A stretch of 64,000 bases of DNA from CAZYSK01 sp964649415 (GTDB lineage: Bacteria > Chloroflexota > Anaerolineae > B4-G1). Positions 17,962-27,400 of this stretch are shown piece by piece; position 1 is the first letter of the stretch; every line of letters starts with the position of its first letter. The translations under genes were made by a program, and so were the position numbers. The notes below the pieces were generated by a model. That model had not been told where the DNA came from and ran no database searches. It saw nothing but the letters and a program-made list of their open reading frames with translations. The stretch is from NCBI GenBank assembly GCA_964649415.1, contig CAZYSK010000005.1:62001-126000 (forward strand). The letters run 5' to 3'.

Positions 17962-18414
17962 CTACTCGCCGTGTTCTACATCCAGCCGCTCTACGTCCGT
18001 CGCCTGAGGTCCTTTGTCGGTCTGCTCAACAAGGTAACCAACCTGCGTACCCTCGGGGAAATGCGGGCTCTCCCCCGGCGCAAGGCCGGTTCGGTGGAAG
18101 AACAGCTCCTCCCCAGAGGAATCCACGATGAATCCGTAGCCTTTCTCCTGGTCGTACCACTTGACAGCACCCTCCCGGGGTCCGGTCCCGAACGCTGGCG
18201 TCTTCTTCGCCTCAGGCTTCTGCCTCGATCTGGGCCGGGGCTCCCGACGGGAGCTCGACTCCCGCCGCGCCGGAGCTACGCCCCGGCAAGACGGACACAG
18301 CGTCGGCGGCGTGATTTCCTCCCCCCGTTCCGCCTGGCGGCGCTGATCCTCGACTCTGAAGACAAACTGGCTTCCACAGCGGGTGCAGTTCACCCAGGTA
18401 TCCTGGTAGGCCAT
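17962..18414 (-). CDS. Zinc-ribbon plus cold-shock domain protein
   Basis: A 150-residue cytoplasmic protein with two modules. Residues 1-50 hold a four-cysteine zinc-ribbon-like element (NCTRCGS and LCPSCRG) of the kind annotated as probable zinc-ribbon domain. A basic, disordered linker rich in Arg, Ser and Pro follows (about 50-80). The C-terminal half is a cold-shock domain (AVKWYDQEKGYGFI, EELFFHRTGL), which binds single-stranded RNA or DNA. The RNP1-like motif KGYGFI is intact. This Zn-ribbon/CSD fusion suggests an RNA chaperone or translation-associated factor. The ATG at 18414 is preceded by AAGGAGGAG. The tandem repeat array at 18474 lies directly upstream and could affect its promoter. 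Confidence 0.93.
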   Translation of the reverse strand: MAYQDTWVNCTRCGSQFVFRVEDQRRQAERGEEITPPTLCPSCRGVAPARRESSSRREPRPRSRQKPEAKKTPAFGTGPREGAVKWYDQEKGYGFIVDSSGEELFFHRTGLAPGESPHFPEGTQVGYLVEQTDKGPQATDVERLDVEHGE

Positions 18415-18473
18415 TCGACACTCTCCTCCTTACTTATCCACCGTACAGTGTTCTCGAACAAACACAATCAGGC

Positions 18474-18689
18474 GCGATTGGAAATCGCGGCTACGACTCA
18501 GCGGTTGAAGGTCGCGGCCACGACTCAGCGGTTGAAGGTCGCGGCTACGACTCAGCGGTTGAAGGTCGCGGCCACGACTCAGCGGTTGAAGGTCGCGGCC
18601 ACGGCTCAGCGGTTGAAGGTCGCGGCCACGACTCAGCGGTTGAAGGTCGCGGCCACAACTGCGCGATTGGAAATCGCGGCTACGACTCG
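18474..18689. repeat. Tandem array of eight 27-bp hairpin-forming units
   Basis: Eight contiguous 27-bp units begin at 18474, 18501, 18528, 18555, 18582, 18609, 18636 and 18663. The six inner units start GCGGTTGAAGGTCGCGGC and the two outer ones GCGATTGGAAATCGCGGC. Each starts with a short hairpin: GCGATT/AATCGC in the outer units and the G-U-paired equivalent GCGGTT/GGTCGC in the inner ones. The outer form occurs again as a single copy at 49808-49830. There are no spacers of variable sequence, so it is not a CRISPR array. It fills the gap between the cold-shock gene and the topoisomerase stop codon. Confidence 0.92.
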
Positions 18690-18692
18690 GGA

Positions 18693-21152
18693 TTAACTAT
18701 TCTGCGCCTTCAGCGGAGGCGACGGCGCTACGGCATCCGCCACCTCATCGCCTCCCCGCAGCGCGATGATGCTCTCGCCCTGCGTGGCCCGACCCGCGCG
18801 CGGCGCCGTACGAGCGCGGATGGTCTTGGCCGCCCCTTTCTGAGTGACCAGTATCACCGGGTCAGCGGACTGGATCACGCATGCCCCCGCCAGACGCACG
18901 TCAGGCTTGGCAAAGCGGGCAGTGATCACCCCCTGCCCGTGGCGGCCCTGGGTGGGATACTCGGACAGCGGCGTGCGCTTGGCCTTGCCATCGCTGGCGA
19001 CGACGAAGAGGTCAGAGCGAGCGCGCACGACGGCGACCGCCACCACTTGATCCGTTGCGCCGCCCAGCCTCATGCCCTTGACACCTCCGGCCGGCAATCC
19101 CATAGCCCGCACGTCCTCCTCCTTGAACCGAATCGCGCGGCCTTCGGCAGAGGCAAGCAACACCTGATCGTCCCCGGTCGTCACCGTGGCCCAGCCGAGT
19201 TCGTCTCCCTGCTCCACGCCCATCACGACGAACGCATCGCCGCTCACGCCGGGCAGGTCCGCCAGCGCCACACGCTTGACCATGCCCTGCCGTGTGACGA
19301 GAAACAGAGCGTGTTGTGCCAGGGCCTCCGGCGACGATCTGGGGAGCGCCAACGCAGCCACGACGGTATCGCGGCGCGTCAGCGACGTCAAATCGGCGTA
19401 GTGCGTGCCCGCCCCTTCCCAGGCCACTCCCTCGGGAAGCTGGTGAATGGGATAGGCGACAGCGCTGCCGTCGCTGGCGAAGAGATACAACACGTCCCGC
19501 GTGGAGGCCGTCAACAGCGCGACCGGCACGTCCTTCGGCCGGGATGGCACCCGGGGCGCTGTTCCCTCATCCGGTAGACGGGCCAGCAGTCCCTCCCGGC
19601 TCACGGCCACCCAGGCAGGCTCGTCAGGGATCAACTCCTCGGCTGTCAGTTGCACTCTGCCCATATCGAGCACCTGCGTGCGGCGCGCGTCGGCGTAGCG
19701 CTCCTTGACGGCAACCAGTTCATCCCGGACGACACCCCGGATTTTCTTCGGGCTTCGCAGCAATCCCTCCAGGTACTTGATCAGGCGCTTTTTCTCCTGG
19801 TACTCGTCCTGGATCTTGCGGCGCTCCAGCGCGGCCAGCCGCCTGAGTGGCATATCGAGAACCGCCCGAGCCTGGGCGTCGCTGAACTTGAACTTGCGGC
19901 GCAGGTTCCTGTGTGCCGTTTCGGGGGTGCGGGAGCGACGGATGGTGGCGATCACCTCGTCCAGGTGGTCGAGCGCTATGAGCAGTCCCTCCAGGATATG
20001 GGCACGCTCCCGGGCGCGAGCGAGTTCGTACTGGCTGCGGCGTCTGACGATAAGCTGCCGGTGCTCCAGATAGATCAACAACGCTTTCTTGAGCGTCAGC
20101 ATGCGCGGCTCGCCGTCCACCAGGGCCAACATGATCAAGCTGAACGTGTTCTCCATCGGCGTGAGCCGGAAGAGATCGGCGAGCACCTGCTCGGGCTCGA
20201 CGGTGCGCGTCAGCTCAATGACCAACCGCATACCCTGTCGATCAGACTCGTCCCGCAGGTCCGTGACGCCCTCAATGCGGCCATCCCGCACCAACTGGGC
20301 GATACGCTCAATGAGATTGCTCTTGTTGACCTGATAGGGCAACTCGGTGACGACGATGCGATGCCGGGAGCGGCTCATTTCCTCAACGTGGGCCTGGGCA
20401 CGCACGGTGAGCTTGCCACGCCCGCGCCCGTAGGCGTGTGCAATCACGTCCTCTGCCCCCTCCCCGGCGCGCCGATAGATGACGCCGCCAGTGGGGAAAT
20501 CCGGCCCCTGGATGAAGTGCATCAGATCCTCGACAGTGACGTCGTCCAGCTTGCGCCAGTGGTCCAGCATATAGACCAACGCGTCGCATACCTCTCCCAG
20601 GTTATGCGGCGGCACGGAGGTGGACATCCCCACAGCGATACCCGCAGCACCATTGACCAGGAGATTCGGGATAGCGGCAGGCAGGACAATCGGCTCCTCC
20701 AACGTGTCGTCGAAGTTGGGGGTGAAGTCCACCGTGTCCTTGTCCAAGTCGGTCAGCAACTCGGTCGCGACGTGAGCCAAGCGCGCTTCCGTGTAGCGCA
20801 TTGCGGCGGGACTGTCGCCGTCCACCGACCCGAAGTTTCCCTGCCCATCCACCAGCGGGCAGCGCAGGGAGAAGTCCTGGGCCATACGCGCCATCGCCTC
20901 GTACACCGCGGTGTCGCCGTGCGGGTGGTACTTGCCCAGCACCTCGCCGACGATGCGGGCCGACTTCTTGTAGGGGGTATCGGGGCGCAGGCCCAAGCCG
21001 CGCATGGAGTAGAGAATGCGCCGCTGAACGGGCTTGAGGCCATCGCGGGCGTCGGGCAACGCCCGAGCCACGATGACGCTCATCGCGTAGTCGAGATACG
21101 CCACCTGCATCTCGGCATCTATGTCTACTTGTCTTACCGTGCCAATCTCCAT
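18693..21152 (-). CDS. gyrA: Type IIA topoisomerase subunit A (GyrA/ParC)
   Basis: An 819-residue DNA topoisomerase A subunit. Together with the B subunit it cuts and reseals both DNA strands. It has the N-terminal winged-helix and tower regions with DGLKPVQRRILYSM, the catalytic tyrosine Y120 in AAMRYTEARL, and a C-terminal beta-pinwheel with EEDVRAMGLPAGGVKGMRL and YPTQGRHGQGVI. In the quinolone-pocket helix (HPHGDTAVYEAM) Thr81 takes the place of the usual Ser, and Glu85 that of Asp or Glu. The canonical GyrA box QRRGGKG is not seen after LLARLP, so GyrA versus ParC is not settled; gyrA is the more likely name for a lone copy. The ATG at 21152 has TTGGAG seven bases upstream, and a TTGACA-17-TATAGT promoter lies at 21198-21226. 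No gyrB is adjacent. Confidence 0.93.
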   Translation of the reverse strand: MEIGTVRQVDIDAEMQVAYLDYAMSVIVARALPDARDGLKPVQRRILYSMRGLGLRPDTPYKKSARIVGEVLGKYHPHGDTAVYEAMARMAQDFSLRCPLVDGQGNFGSVDGDSPAAMRYTEARLAHVATELLTDLDKDTVDFTPNFDDTLEEPIVLPAAIPNLLVNGAAGIAVGMSTSVPPHNLGEVCDALVYMLDHWRKLDDVTVEDLMHFIQGPDFPTGGVIYRRAGEGAEDVIAHAYGRGRGKLTVRAQAHVEEMSRSRHRIVVTELPYQVNKSNLIERIAQLVRDGRIEGVTDLRDESDRQGMRLVIELTRTVEPEQVLADLFRLTPMENTFSLIMLALVDGEPRMLTLKKALLIYLEHRQLIVRRRSQYELARARERAHILEGLLIALDHLDEVIATIRRSRTPETAHRNLRRKFKFSDAQARAVLDMPLRRLAALERRKIQDEYQEKKRLIKYLEGLLRSPKKIRGVVRDELVAVKERYADARRTQVLDMGRVQLTAEELIPDEPAWVAVSREGLLARLPDEGTAPRVPSRPKDVPVALLTASTRDVLYLFASDGSAVAYPIHQLPEGVAWEGAGTHYADLTSLTRRDTVVAALALPRSSPEALAQHALFLVTRQGMVKRVALADLPGVSGDAFVVMGVEQGDELGWATVTTGDDQVLLASAEGRAIRFKEEDVRAMGLPAGGVKGMRLGGATDQVVAVAVVRARSDLFVVASDGKAKRTPLSEYPTQGRHGQGVITARFAKPDVRLAGACVIQSADPVILVTQKGAAKTIRARTAPRAGRATQGESIIALRGGDEVADAVAPSPPLKAQNS

Positions 21153-21197
21153 AGTCTGACTCCAAAGCGTATTACGTGCTGCGTAATCCGTGCTAAT

Positions 21198-21226
21198 ACT
21201 ATACGTCAGGCAAGGGTTTCTGTCAA
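21198..21226 (-). promoter_or_regulatory. Sigma-70-type promoter of the topoisomerase gene
   Basis: On the minus strand TTGACA (21226-21221), a 17-bp spacer and TATAGT (21203-21198) form a near-consensus promoter about 46 bases before the ATG at 21152. The divergent MFS gene begins at 21292, so its own promoter must overlap this region. Confidence 0.8.
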
Positions 21227-21291
21227 TCGAGTCATCCGTGGGGCGTGCGCCCCAGCTTGCCAATCACCACTCGCGAAGTACAATTGGCCGC

Positions 21292-22632
21292 ATGTCCAAT
21301 CCAATGCCATCAAGAGCACTCATACCCGGCAGCGGCACGGCGCGTCGAAGTTTCGCACGCAGCTTCGCGTTCACGGTGATGAATGGCGCGATCTTCCGCT
21401 TCAGCCAGGCGTTGCTCGACCCGTCTCTGGTGCTGACGTGGTTCGTCAGCGAACTCACCCAGTCAGACTTCCTGATCGGGCTGGTCGTACCGCTGGGCAA
21501 CGCAGTCTGGTTCTTGCCCCAGATCTTTATCTCCAGCTACCTGCAGCGACAGCCACGCAAGGTGCCCCTCTATGCCGCTGCTGGGGCAGTCCGCACCCTC
21601 GGCTGGGCCACACTGGCCGTCCTGGCGTGGCTGATTCCCAGCAAACAGGGGCTACTGATCGCGTTTTTCATCCTCTACCCACTGGTGCGCACGATCGGCG
21701 GAATAAACGGCATCACGTTCTTCGAGGTGATCGCCAAGACCATCCCGACAACGTGGCGCGGGCGACTGTTCGCCTATCGTCAACTCCTCGGTGGGCTGCT
21801 GGCCATCGCGGCGAGTTGGGTGGTGAATGAAGCGTTGACCGGCAGGCTTGGATTCTCATTCCCGCACGGTTACGCGTTTCTGCTGACCGTGTCCTGCGTC
21901 GGGATCGGCATAGCCATGGGCTTATTCACCCTGGTCCCAGAACCCCCGGGCGAAGTGGTGAAGCGCCGTACACGTCTGCGCGAACAGCTCCGGCGGGCCT
22001 GGGACATCGCAGGACAGGATGCTTCGTTTCGTCGCTATCTCGTGGCCCGGGCGACATTCCTGTTCGGGAGCGTCGCGGTGCCATTCTACACGGTCCTCGC
22101 CAAGGAGGGACTGGGCGCAGGCGTGGACATGGTCGCGATCTACCTGGTCACGACACAGGCGGCGGCACTGGCGTCCAATCTGGTGTGGGGGCGGGTGAGC
22201 GACCATCACGGGAACCGCCTGGTACTGCGCCTGGTCACAGCGGGCAAGGCAGTCACGACGATGTTGGCTCTCGGACTGAGCGTGTTCGTCCACTACGCCG
22301 GCCACGGGCCTGGGGCCGGAGGACAATGGCTGCCATACCTGATGTTGCCACTCTTCGCCCTGGAGGGAGCGCTCCAGCCGGCGGGCGTGATCAGCGGGAG
22401 CAACCTGCTGCTGGAGATGTCACCCCCCATCGAGCGCCCCATCTACCTGGGATTTGCCAACACTGTCTTGGGAATCGTAGTCCTCGCGACGGGCGCGGGA
22501 GGGCTGCTGGTCAACTGGTTCGGGTTCGCAGGGCTGTTCGCGCTGACGCTCGTCTGCCACAGCGTGGCGTTCGTCTTCAGCACGCGGCTCCAAGAGCCCA
22601 GAACGCAGCAGGTGAGAGAGGCCGCACAATGA
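21292..22632 (+). CDS. MFS permease (12 TM)
   Basis: A 446-residue integral membrane protein with about twelve hydrophobic segments, consistent with a Major Facilitator Superfamily transporter. Visible hallmarks are the loop 2-3 region (QRQPRKVPLY) and the central-loop equivalent WGRVSDHHGNRLVL, which resembles the MFS motif G-x-x-x-D-x-x-G-R-R. No substrate can be named. The start is one of two nearby ATGs (21292 and 21304); neither has a strong ribosome-binding site. The gene is divergent from the topoisomerase gene and convergent with the oxidoreductase at 22656, with only 23 bases between stop codons. Confidence 0.88.
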   Translation: MSNPMPSRALIPGSGTARRSFARSFAFTVMNGAIFRFSQALLDPSLVLTWFVSELTQSDFLIGLVVPLGNAVWFLPQIFISSYLQRQPRKVPLYAAAGAVRTLGWATLAVLAWLIPSKQGLLIAFFILYPLVRTIGGINGITFFEVIAKTIPTTWRGRLFAYRQLLGGLLAIAASWVVNEALTGRLGFSFPHGYAFLLTVSCVGIGIAMGLFTLVPEPPGEVVKRRTRLREQLRRAWDIAGQDASFRRYLVARATFLFGSVAVPFYTVLAKEGLGAGVDMVAIYLVTTQAAALASNLVWGRVSDHHGNRLVLRLVTAGKAVTTMLALGLSVFVHYAGHGPGAGGQWLPYLMLPLFALEGALQPAGVISGSNLLLEMSPPIERPIYLGFANTVLGIVVLATGAGGLLVNWFGFAGLFALTLVCHSVAFVFSTRLQEPRTQQVREAAQ

Positions 22633-22655
22633 CGGCCAGACTGCCGACCGGCGCA

Positions 22656-24035
22656 TCAGTTCCCCAAGATCGCCCGTGCCGCCACCAGGCCTGAGGCCGA
22701 CGCCTGGATCAGCCCGCGCGTGATGCCCGCGCCGTCGCCACAGGCGTAAAGCCCGCGGATGCCTGTCTCTAGATCCATCGTGAGTTCGAGGCGATTGGAG
22801 TAGAACTTGACCTCAACGCCGTACAACAGCGTGTGACGTGAGCACACGCCGGGCATCACCTCATCCAGCGCGTGCATCATCTCCAGCAGGTTGACGATGT
22901 GACGGTAGGGCAGGACCAGACCCAGATCCCCCGGGGTGGCGTTCTCCAACGTCGGCGTGACGATGGAACGGCTCAAGCGCTGGGCATTGGTGCGGCGTCC
23001 GGCCTCCAAGTCACCCAGGCGCTGCACCAGCACACCACCGCCCAGAAGATTAGCCAGCCGGGCAATGGATTGCCCATAGGCCACCGGGTCGTCAAACGGC
23101 TCCGTGAAGTTCTTGCTCACCAGCAGGGCGAAGTTCGTGTTAGGGGTCTTGCGATCGGCATAGGAATGACCGTTGACTGTCGTCACGCCGCCCGCGTGTT
23201 CCAGCGCAACCTCGCCGTAGGGACAGACGCAGAAGGTGCGGACGAGATCGTCGAAGGCGCGCGAGTAGTACAGGAACTTGAACTCGTAGAGCAGTTGGGT
23301 GACCGGCTCGACGACCGTCGCCGGCAGTTCAACCCGAACCCCGAGATCCACGGGGTTGCAGGTCAACGTCAGCTTCAGCTCCGCAGCGATGCGTTTGAGC
23401 CATTCGGCGCCCTCGCGCCCCGGCGCTACGATGACCCGGGGCGACTCCAGCACGTCACCGCATTCCGTCTCGACGCCGGCCACGGCTCCGTCGTTGACCA
23501 GCACCCGCGCCACCGGCGTGCGCATCGCCACGTGGACTCCCCGACGCACCAACTCGGCGTACATCCGCGCCATGATCTCGACACAGTGCTCCGTGCCAAT
23601 GTGGCGGATGGGGACGGAGACAAGGCGCAGCCCAGCCAAAGCCGCCTTCTTCTCCAGGGGCTCAAACTCATCCGCCTCCCAGCCATAGACAACCTGGTCG
23701 GCACCATATTCCACGTACACACGGTCTACCTCATCGATCAGGGCCTGGGCCTGTCGTTCACCCAGTTTCTCCCCGAGGTGTCCCCCGGACGCCGGCGAGA
23801 GCGTGAGCTTGCCGTCACTGAAGGCACCTGCCCCGCCCCAGCCGCTCATAATCGCGCAGGGCTTGCAGTGGGCACAGCCCTTGCCCTCACGCGCCGGGCA
23901 GCGTCGCTCCCGGATGCGAGGGCCCTTGTCTAGCATGGCCACCCGCAGATCGGATCTGCGGGTCAACTCCAGCGCGGCAAAGATGCCCGCTGGCCCGGCT
24001 CCCACGATGACCACATCATAGTTTTCCCTGAGCAC
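22656..24035 (-). CDS. FAD-dependent oxidoreductase (COG2509-like dehydrogenase)
   Basis: A 459-residue flavoprotein. The N-terminal Rossmann fold shows YDVVIVGAGPAGIFAALEL, followed by LDKGPRIRERRCP, a four-Cys segment (REGKGCAHCKPCAIM) and SGWGGAGAFSDGKLT. The C-terminal FAD motif is GLYACGDGAGITRGLIQASASG. This pattern is typical of the COG2509 uncharacterised FAD-dependent dehydrogenases; the cysteines could form a redox disulfide or bind a metal. The substrate is unknown. The proposed start is a GTG at 24035 with GGGAGGGGG just upstream; an in-frame ATG at 24056 is less well placed. The gene is cytoplasmic, lacks a signal peptide, and stands alone on the minus strand between plus-strand genes. 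Confidence 0.88.
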   Translation of the reverse strand: MLRENYDVVIVGAGPAGIFAALELTRRSDLRVAMLDKGPRIRERRCPAREGKGCAHCKPCAIMSGWGGAGAFSDGKLTLSPASGGHLGEKLGERQAQALIDEVDRVYVEYGADQVVYGWEADEFEPLEKKAALAGLRLVSVPIRHIGTEHCVEIMARMYAELVRRGVHVAMRTPVARVLVNDGAVAGVETECGDVLESPRVIVAPGREGAEWLKRIAAELKLTLTCNPVDLGVRVELPATVVEPVTQLLYEFKFLYYSRAFDDLVRTFCVCPYGEVALEHAGGVTTVNGHSYADRKTPNTNFALLVSKNFTEPFDDPVAYGQSIARLANLLGGGVLVQRLGDLEAGRRTNAQRLSRSIVTPTLENATPGDLGLVLPYRHIVNLLEMMHALDEVMPGVCSRHTLLYGVEVKFYSNRLELTMDLETGIRGLYACGDGAGITRGLIQASASGLVAARAILGN

Positions 24036-24277
24036 TGTCCCCCTCCCGGTACACATAAGCACGCGCACAGACCGCAGGATTCGCCTCGCCGCTCGACCTG
24101 CTAGCTGCGTCGGAGAATCGCGAAGGTGGATTATGCCATCAACAAGCCCGTTTGTCCAGCGATACCGCCCTGGAATCGGCGTTGCGACTTGCGCAGTATG
24201 CAATAAAGTGATAGTATACCCGCACAAGCTGGAGCGGCCATATGGTCGTTTAGGAAACCTATAGCCCTCAATTCCTA

Positions 24278-24306
24278 TTGAATAAACCCGCGTGTTGGTG
24301 TATCAT
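24278..24306 (+). promoter_or_regulatory. Probable promoter of the large surface protein
   Basis: TTGAAT (24278-24283), a 17-bp spacer and TATCAT (24301-24306) lie about 160 bases before the ATG at 24468. The 432-base gap from 24036 to 24467 otherwise holds a long leader with short inverted repeats (CTGCC/GGCAG around 24326-24351, and a GGAGCTCC palindrome) that matches no riboswitch I recognise. Confidence 0.55.
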
Positions 24307-24467
24307 GTAGCAAGTCCAACGTGACTGCCGGCAACGGAGCTCCGAGGCAGCACGGGGGTGAATTCGCGGTGCTCTCGAACCAGAAGGTGTAAGCCTGACT
24401 GGGGATCACCCGTCTAGCGTAGAGCAGGCGGATTCAGCGGGCAGTGAGGCGGGAACAGGAAGAGGCG

Positions 24468-27400
24468 ATGCAAGGGTACGGACAAGCCGCACATCTCCTC
24501 GGGCAGGGAAGGCCACGGGCCTTCCCGCTTATGCATGTTTGTGTGTTGGTTCTTGTCTCGCTCCTTACCACTGTCCCCGCGGTCGCCCAACCCACCGGAT
24601 ACCAGGAGTACTACGTCCTGGGCTACGAAGAGCACGTGTGGCGGGCGTTCCTCGAGATCAACGACGATCCTGACTCGGAGGAGATCCAAGCGGGAGAGAT
24701 CTGCTCAACCGTCAGCCTGGTGGCCACCGCTGATTACCAGGTCATCTACTACGACCATTGGGAGGACGGCTACGAGGCCGACCTGCTCCATCCGGTCCAG
24801 TCGACAACCACGGTCTACGGGGACAGAGACACAGGGAACGGTGGCACAGGGAGTGATCTCCTGCGCGCCGGCCAAGACATCAACCTCACCAGCGATTCCG
24901 AGATCACCGGCACGACGGCCATCACCGGCTACGTACCGGTTGCGCCCGCACGCAATCCGGCCGACCTGCGCTACGACGGCGGTGACCGCATCATATCGAG
25001 TGGCGGTCCGGTGGACCTGGTGCACGCCATGTGGCCGCTCAACAACTCGTGGATCGGCGGCGCGTGGGAGGTCTACTCCAGACAGGCCTACGCCAACTCC
25101 CACTCCTACCGCCTGCCCATCGGCGAGAACCTGTACAAGTTCGACGCGGACGACTATGGGGACTTCCGCAACGTCTTCCTCCAACTCGGGGCGTTCGAGG
25201 ACAACACCACCGTCTCAATCAGCAACCACGCAGGTGTCGTCAACCTGACCCTCGATCGGGGGCAGATCTATTCCAGCATGGGCCAACTCGGCTCCAGTTC
25301 GGCCCCCACGATCACCATAGACGCCGGTACGTACATCCGCTCCAACAACCCAGTTCAGGTAGGGCTGATAACCGGAGCGGAAGGCAATTTCCAAGGCCGC
25401 TTTCTGGTCGTCTTGCCCGACCACCTGTGGGGGGCAGACTACGTGGTGCCTATCCCCGGCGGGCTGCCTGGCGATGAACCCGAGGTATACCTCTTCAACC
25501 CCAACGACTTCCCGATCACAGTGGAGGCATACGACCAGGGTATTGAGCAGTCCACATTCGTCATCGCTCCCACGGGACAGGTCAGCGCGACAGTGCCCTA
25601 TTCTCGCATGCGAGGAGGCGACCAGATACCTGTGGACTCGGCAGCCCGTTTCACCTCTTCGGACGGCGTATTTGGCGTCGTCGTCTGCGCCGGCTCCAAG
25701 AACATCAGCTACGACTGGGGCTTCGCGGGTATCCCCTCCAAGTATCTCACCCAGGACTACTACGTGTCCTGGGCACCCGGCGACTACCACGTACCCCCGC
25801 AGAACAACGGCTCGCCGGCGTGGGTCACGCCCCTGGCCGACGAAACGACCTTCTACGTGGATTTCAGCCCGCTCGACGATGTCGTGGACCAGACGTTCAC
25901 GCTGGACGTGCTGCAGCAGAGGCGCATCTTCGATCCCGACAACGACAACACCGGTATGCACATCTGGGCCACAGGGCAATTCGCCGTCGCCTGGGGCGAG
26001 GATCCGCTCACGGCCGATAGGTCGGACCCCTATCTTGACCTGGGCGTCGCCATGCTCCCGCTGCAGCAACGGTGGCTAGACCCCGTGCTGACGCTGGACA
26101 AATCGGCACACCCCACCATCCTGCCACCCACCGGTGGGGCGGTGACGTTCACATTGGTCGCACATTCGTATGACAGCCCGCTGCTCAACGTGAGTTTCAC
26201 CGACACGCTGCCGATGAATTGGACCTACGTGCCAGCCAGCACACACGTCACCTACGCCGACGGCTCCACAGATGACCCGGCCCCCGCAATCAGCGACCGC
26301 ACGTTGCTGTGGGACCTGGGAAGCAGGTTGGACGCCGACGAGAGTATGACCCTCACCTTCCAGGCACAGATGACGACCACGGGCAAGGTGGGCGTGCCTG
26401 TCCGGGACGGCTTTGAGAGTGACAGCTACGCCGGTGGGCAGAACTGGACGAGCGGCTGGCAAGAAGCGGGAGACGATGGTCTGCCCAGCTCAGGCGACGT
26501 GGGCATCACGGACACCCGTCCGTTCGCTGGCAGCCGTCATCTGCACATCCAGGGGAGCGATAACTCGATCTCCAGGACGTTCGACCCCAGCACGTTCACC
26601 GCGCCCGTTCTGCGACTGATGAGGCAGACTGATTCCCTCGAAGATGACGAGCGCTTCTACCTGGACATCTACGACGGGCTCCAATGGACGCCGGTTCTGA
26701 CGTGGACCGGCGAGGGACAGCAGGGCACCTATGTGCAGGAGACAGTGGCTCTGGAGGACTACGTCTCGGACGTCGCCACGATCCGATTCCGCAGTGGCAG
26801 CAGCGGCGTCGAGACAACGGATCATCTGTACATCGACGAAGTCGAAGTCTACGACGCCATCGCAGCCAGTGTCAACGTGGGCGAAGCGGTCGGAGAGCAC
26901 ATGTACTCGGACGTTCTCTTCAACCCCAGTGATGAGGCCACCGTCTACCTCGGCTCACTCAACCTGGTCAAGACTGTCAGCAGCGCCGAGGCTGGGATCG
27001 GCGATACGCTGGCCTACACACTCACCTACGCCAACGGCAGTTCCTCCATCCCTGTCGCGGACGTCACGCTGCACGACGTCGTGCCTATCCAGCACGTCAC
27101 ATTCCAGTCCGCTTCGAATGGATATACATACAGTCCGGGCAGCGGCACCATCACCTGGACGCTGGGCACGCTCGCGCCAGGGGCCAGCGGCGATGTGACG
27201 TTCATCGTGAAAGTGGACGATTTCGTGGCGGACGGGACCGTGATTGAGAACAGAGGTGACATCAACAGCCCTCTGACGATCAAGGCAAGCAGCAACGCGG
27301 TGCACACAACCATCCGAGCGCCTGACGTGGCGTTCGAGAAGCTGGGCCCCACGGCCGCTTCGCGAGGGCAGATCATCACCTATACGCTCCACTACCAGAA

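Noticed and set aside
18474..18689. Possible CRISPR array
   Set aside because: Units are contiguous 27-bp tandem repeats with no variable spacers, and no cas genes are nearby.
17950..18696. Long plus-strand open frame over the cold-shock gene and the tandem array
   Set aside because: It is antisense to a well-supported cold-shock gene and its C-terminal repeats are only the translated 27-bp array; it has no ribosome-binding site.
24313..24467. c-di-GMP or other known riboswitch before the surface protein
   Set aside because: The leader has inverted repeats but lacks the conserved aptamer bases of the classes I know, so no class can be claimed.
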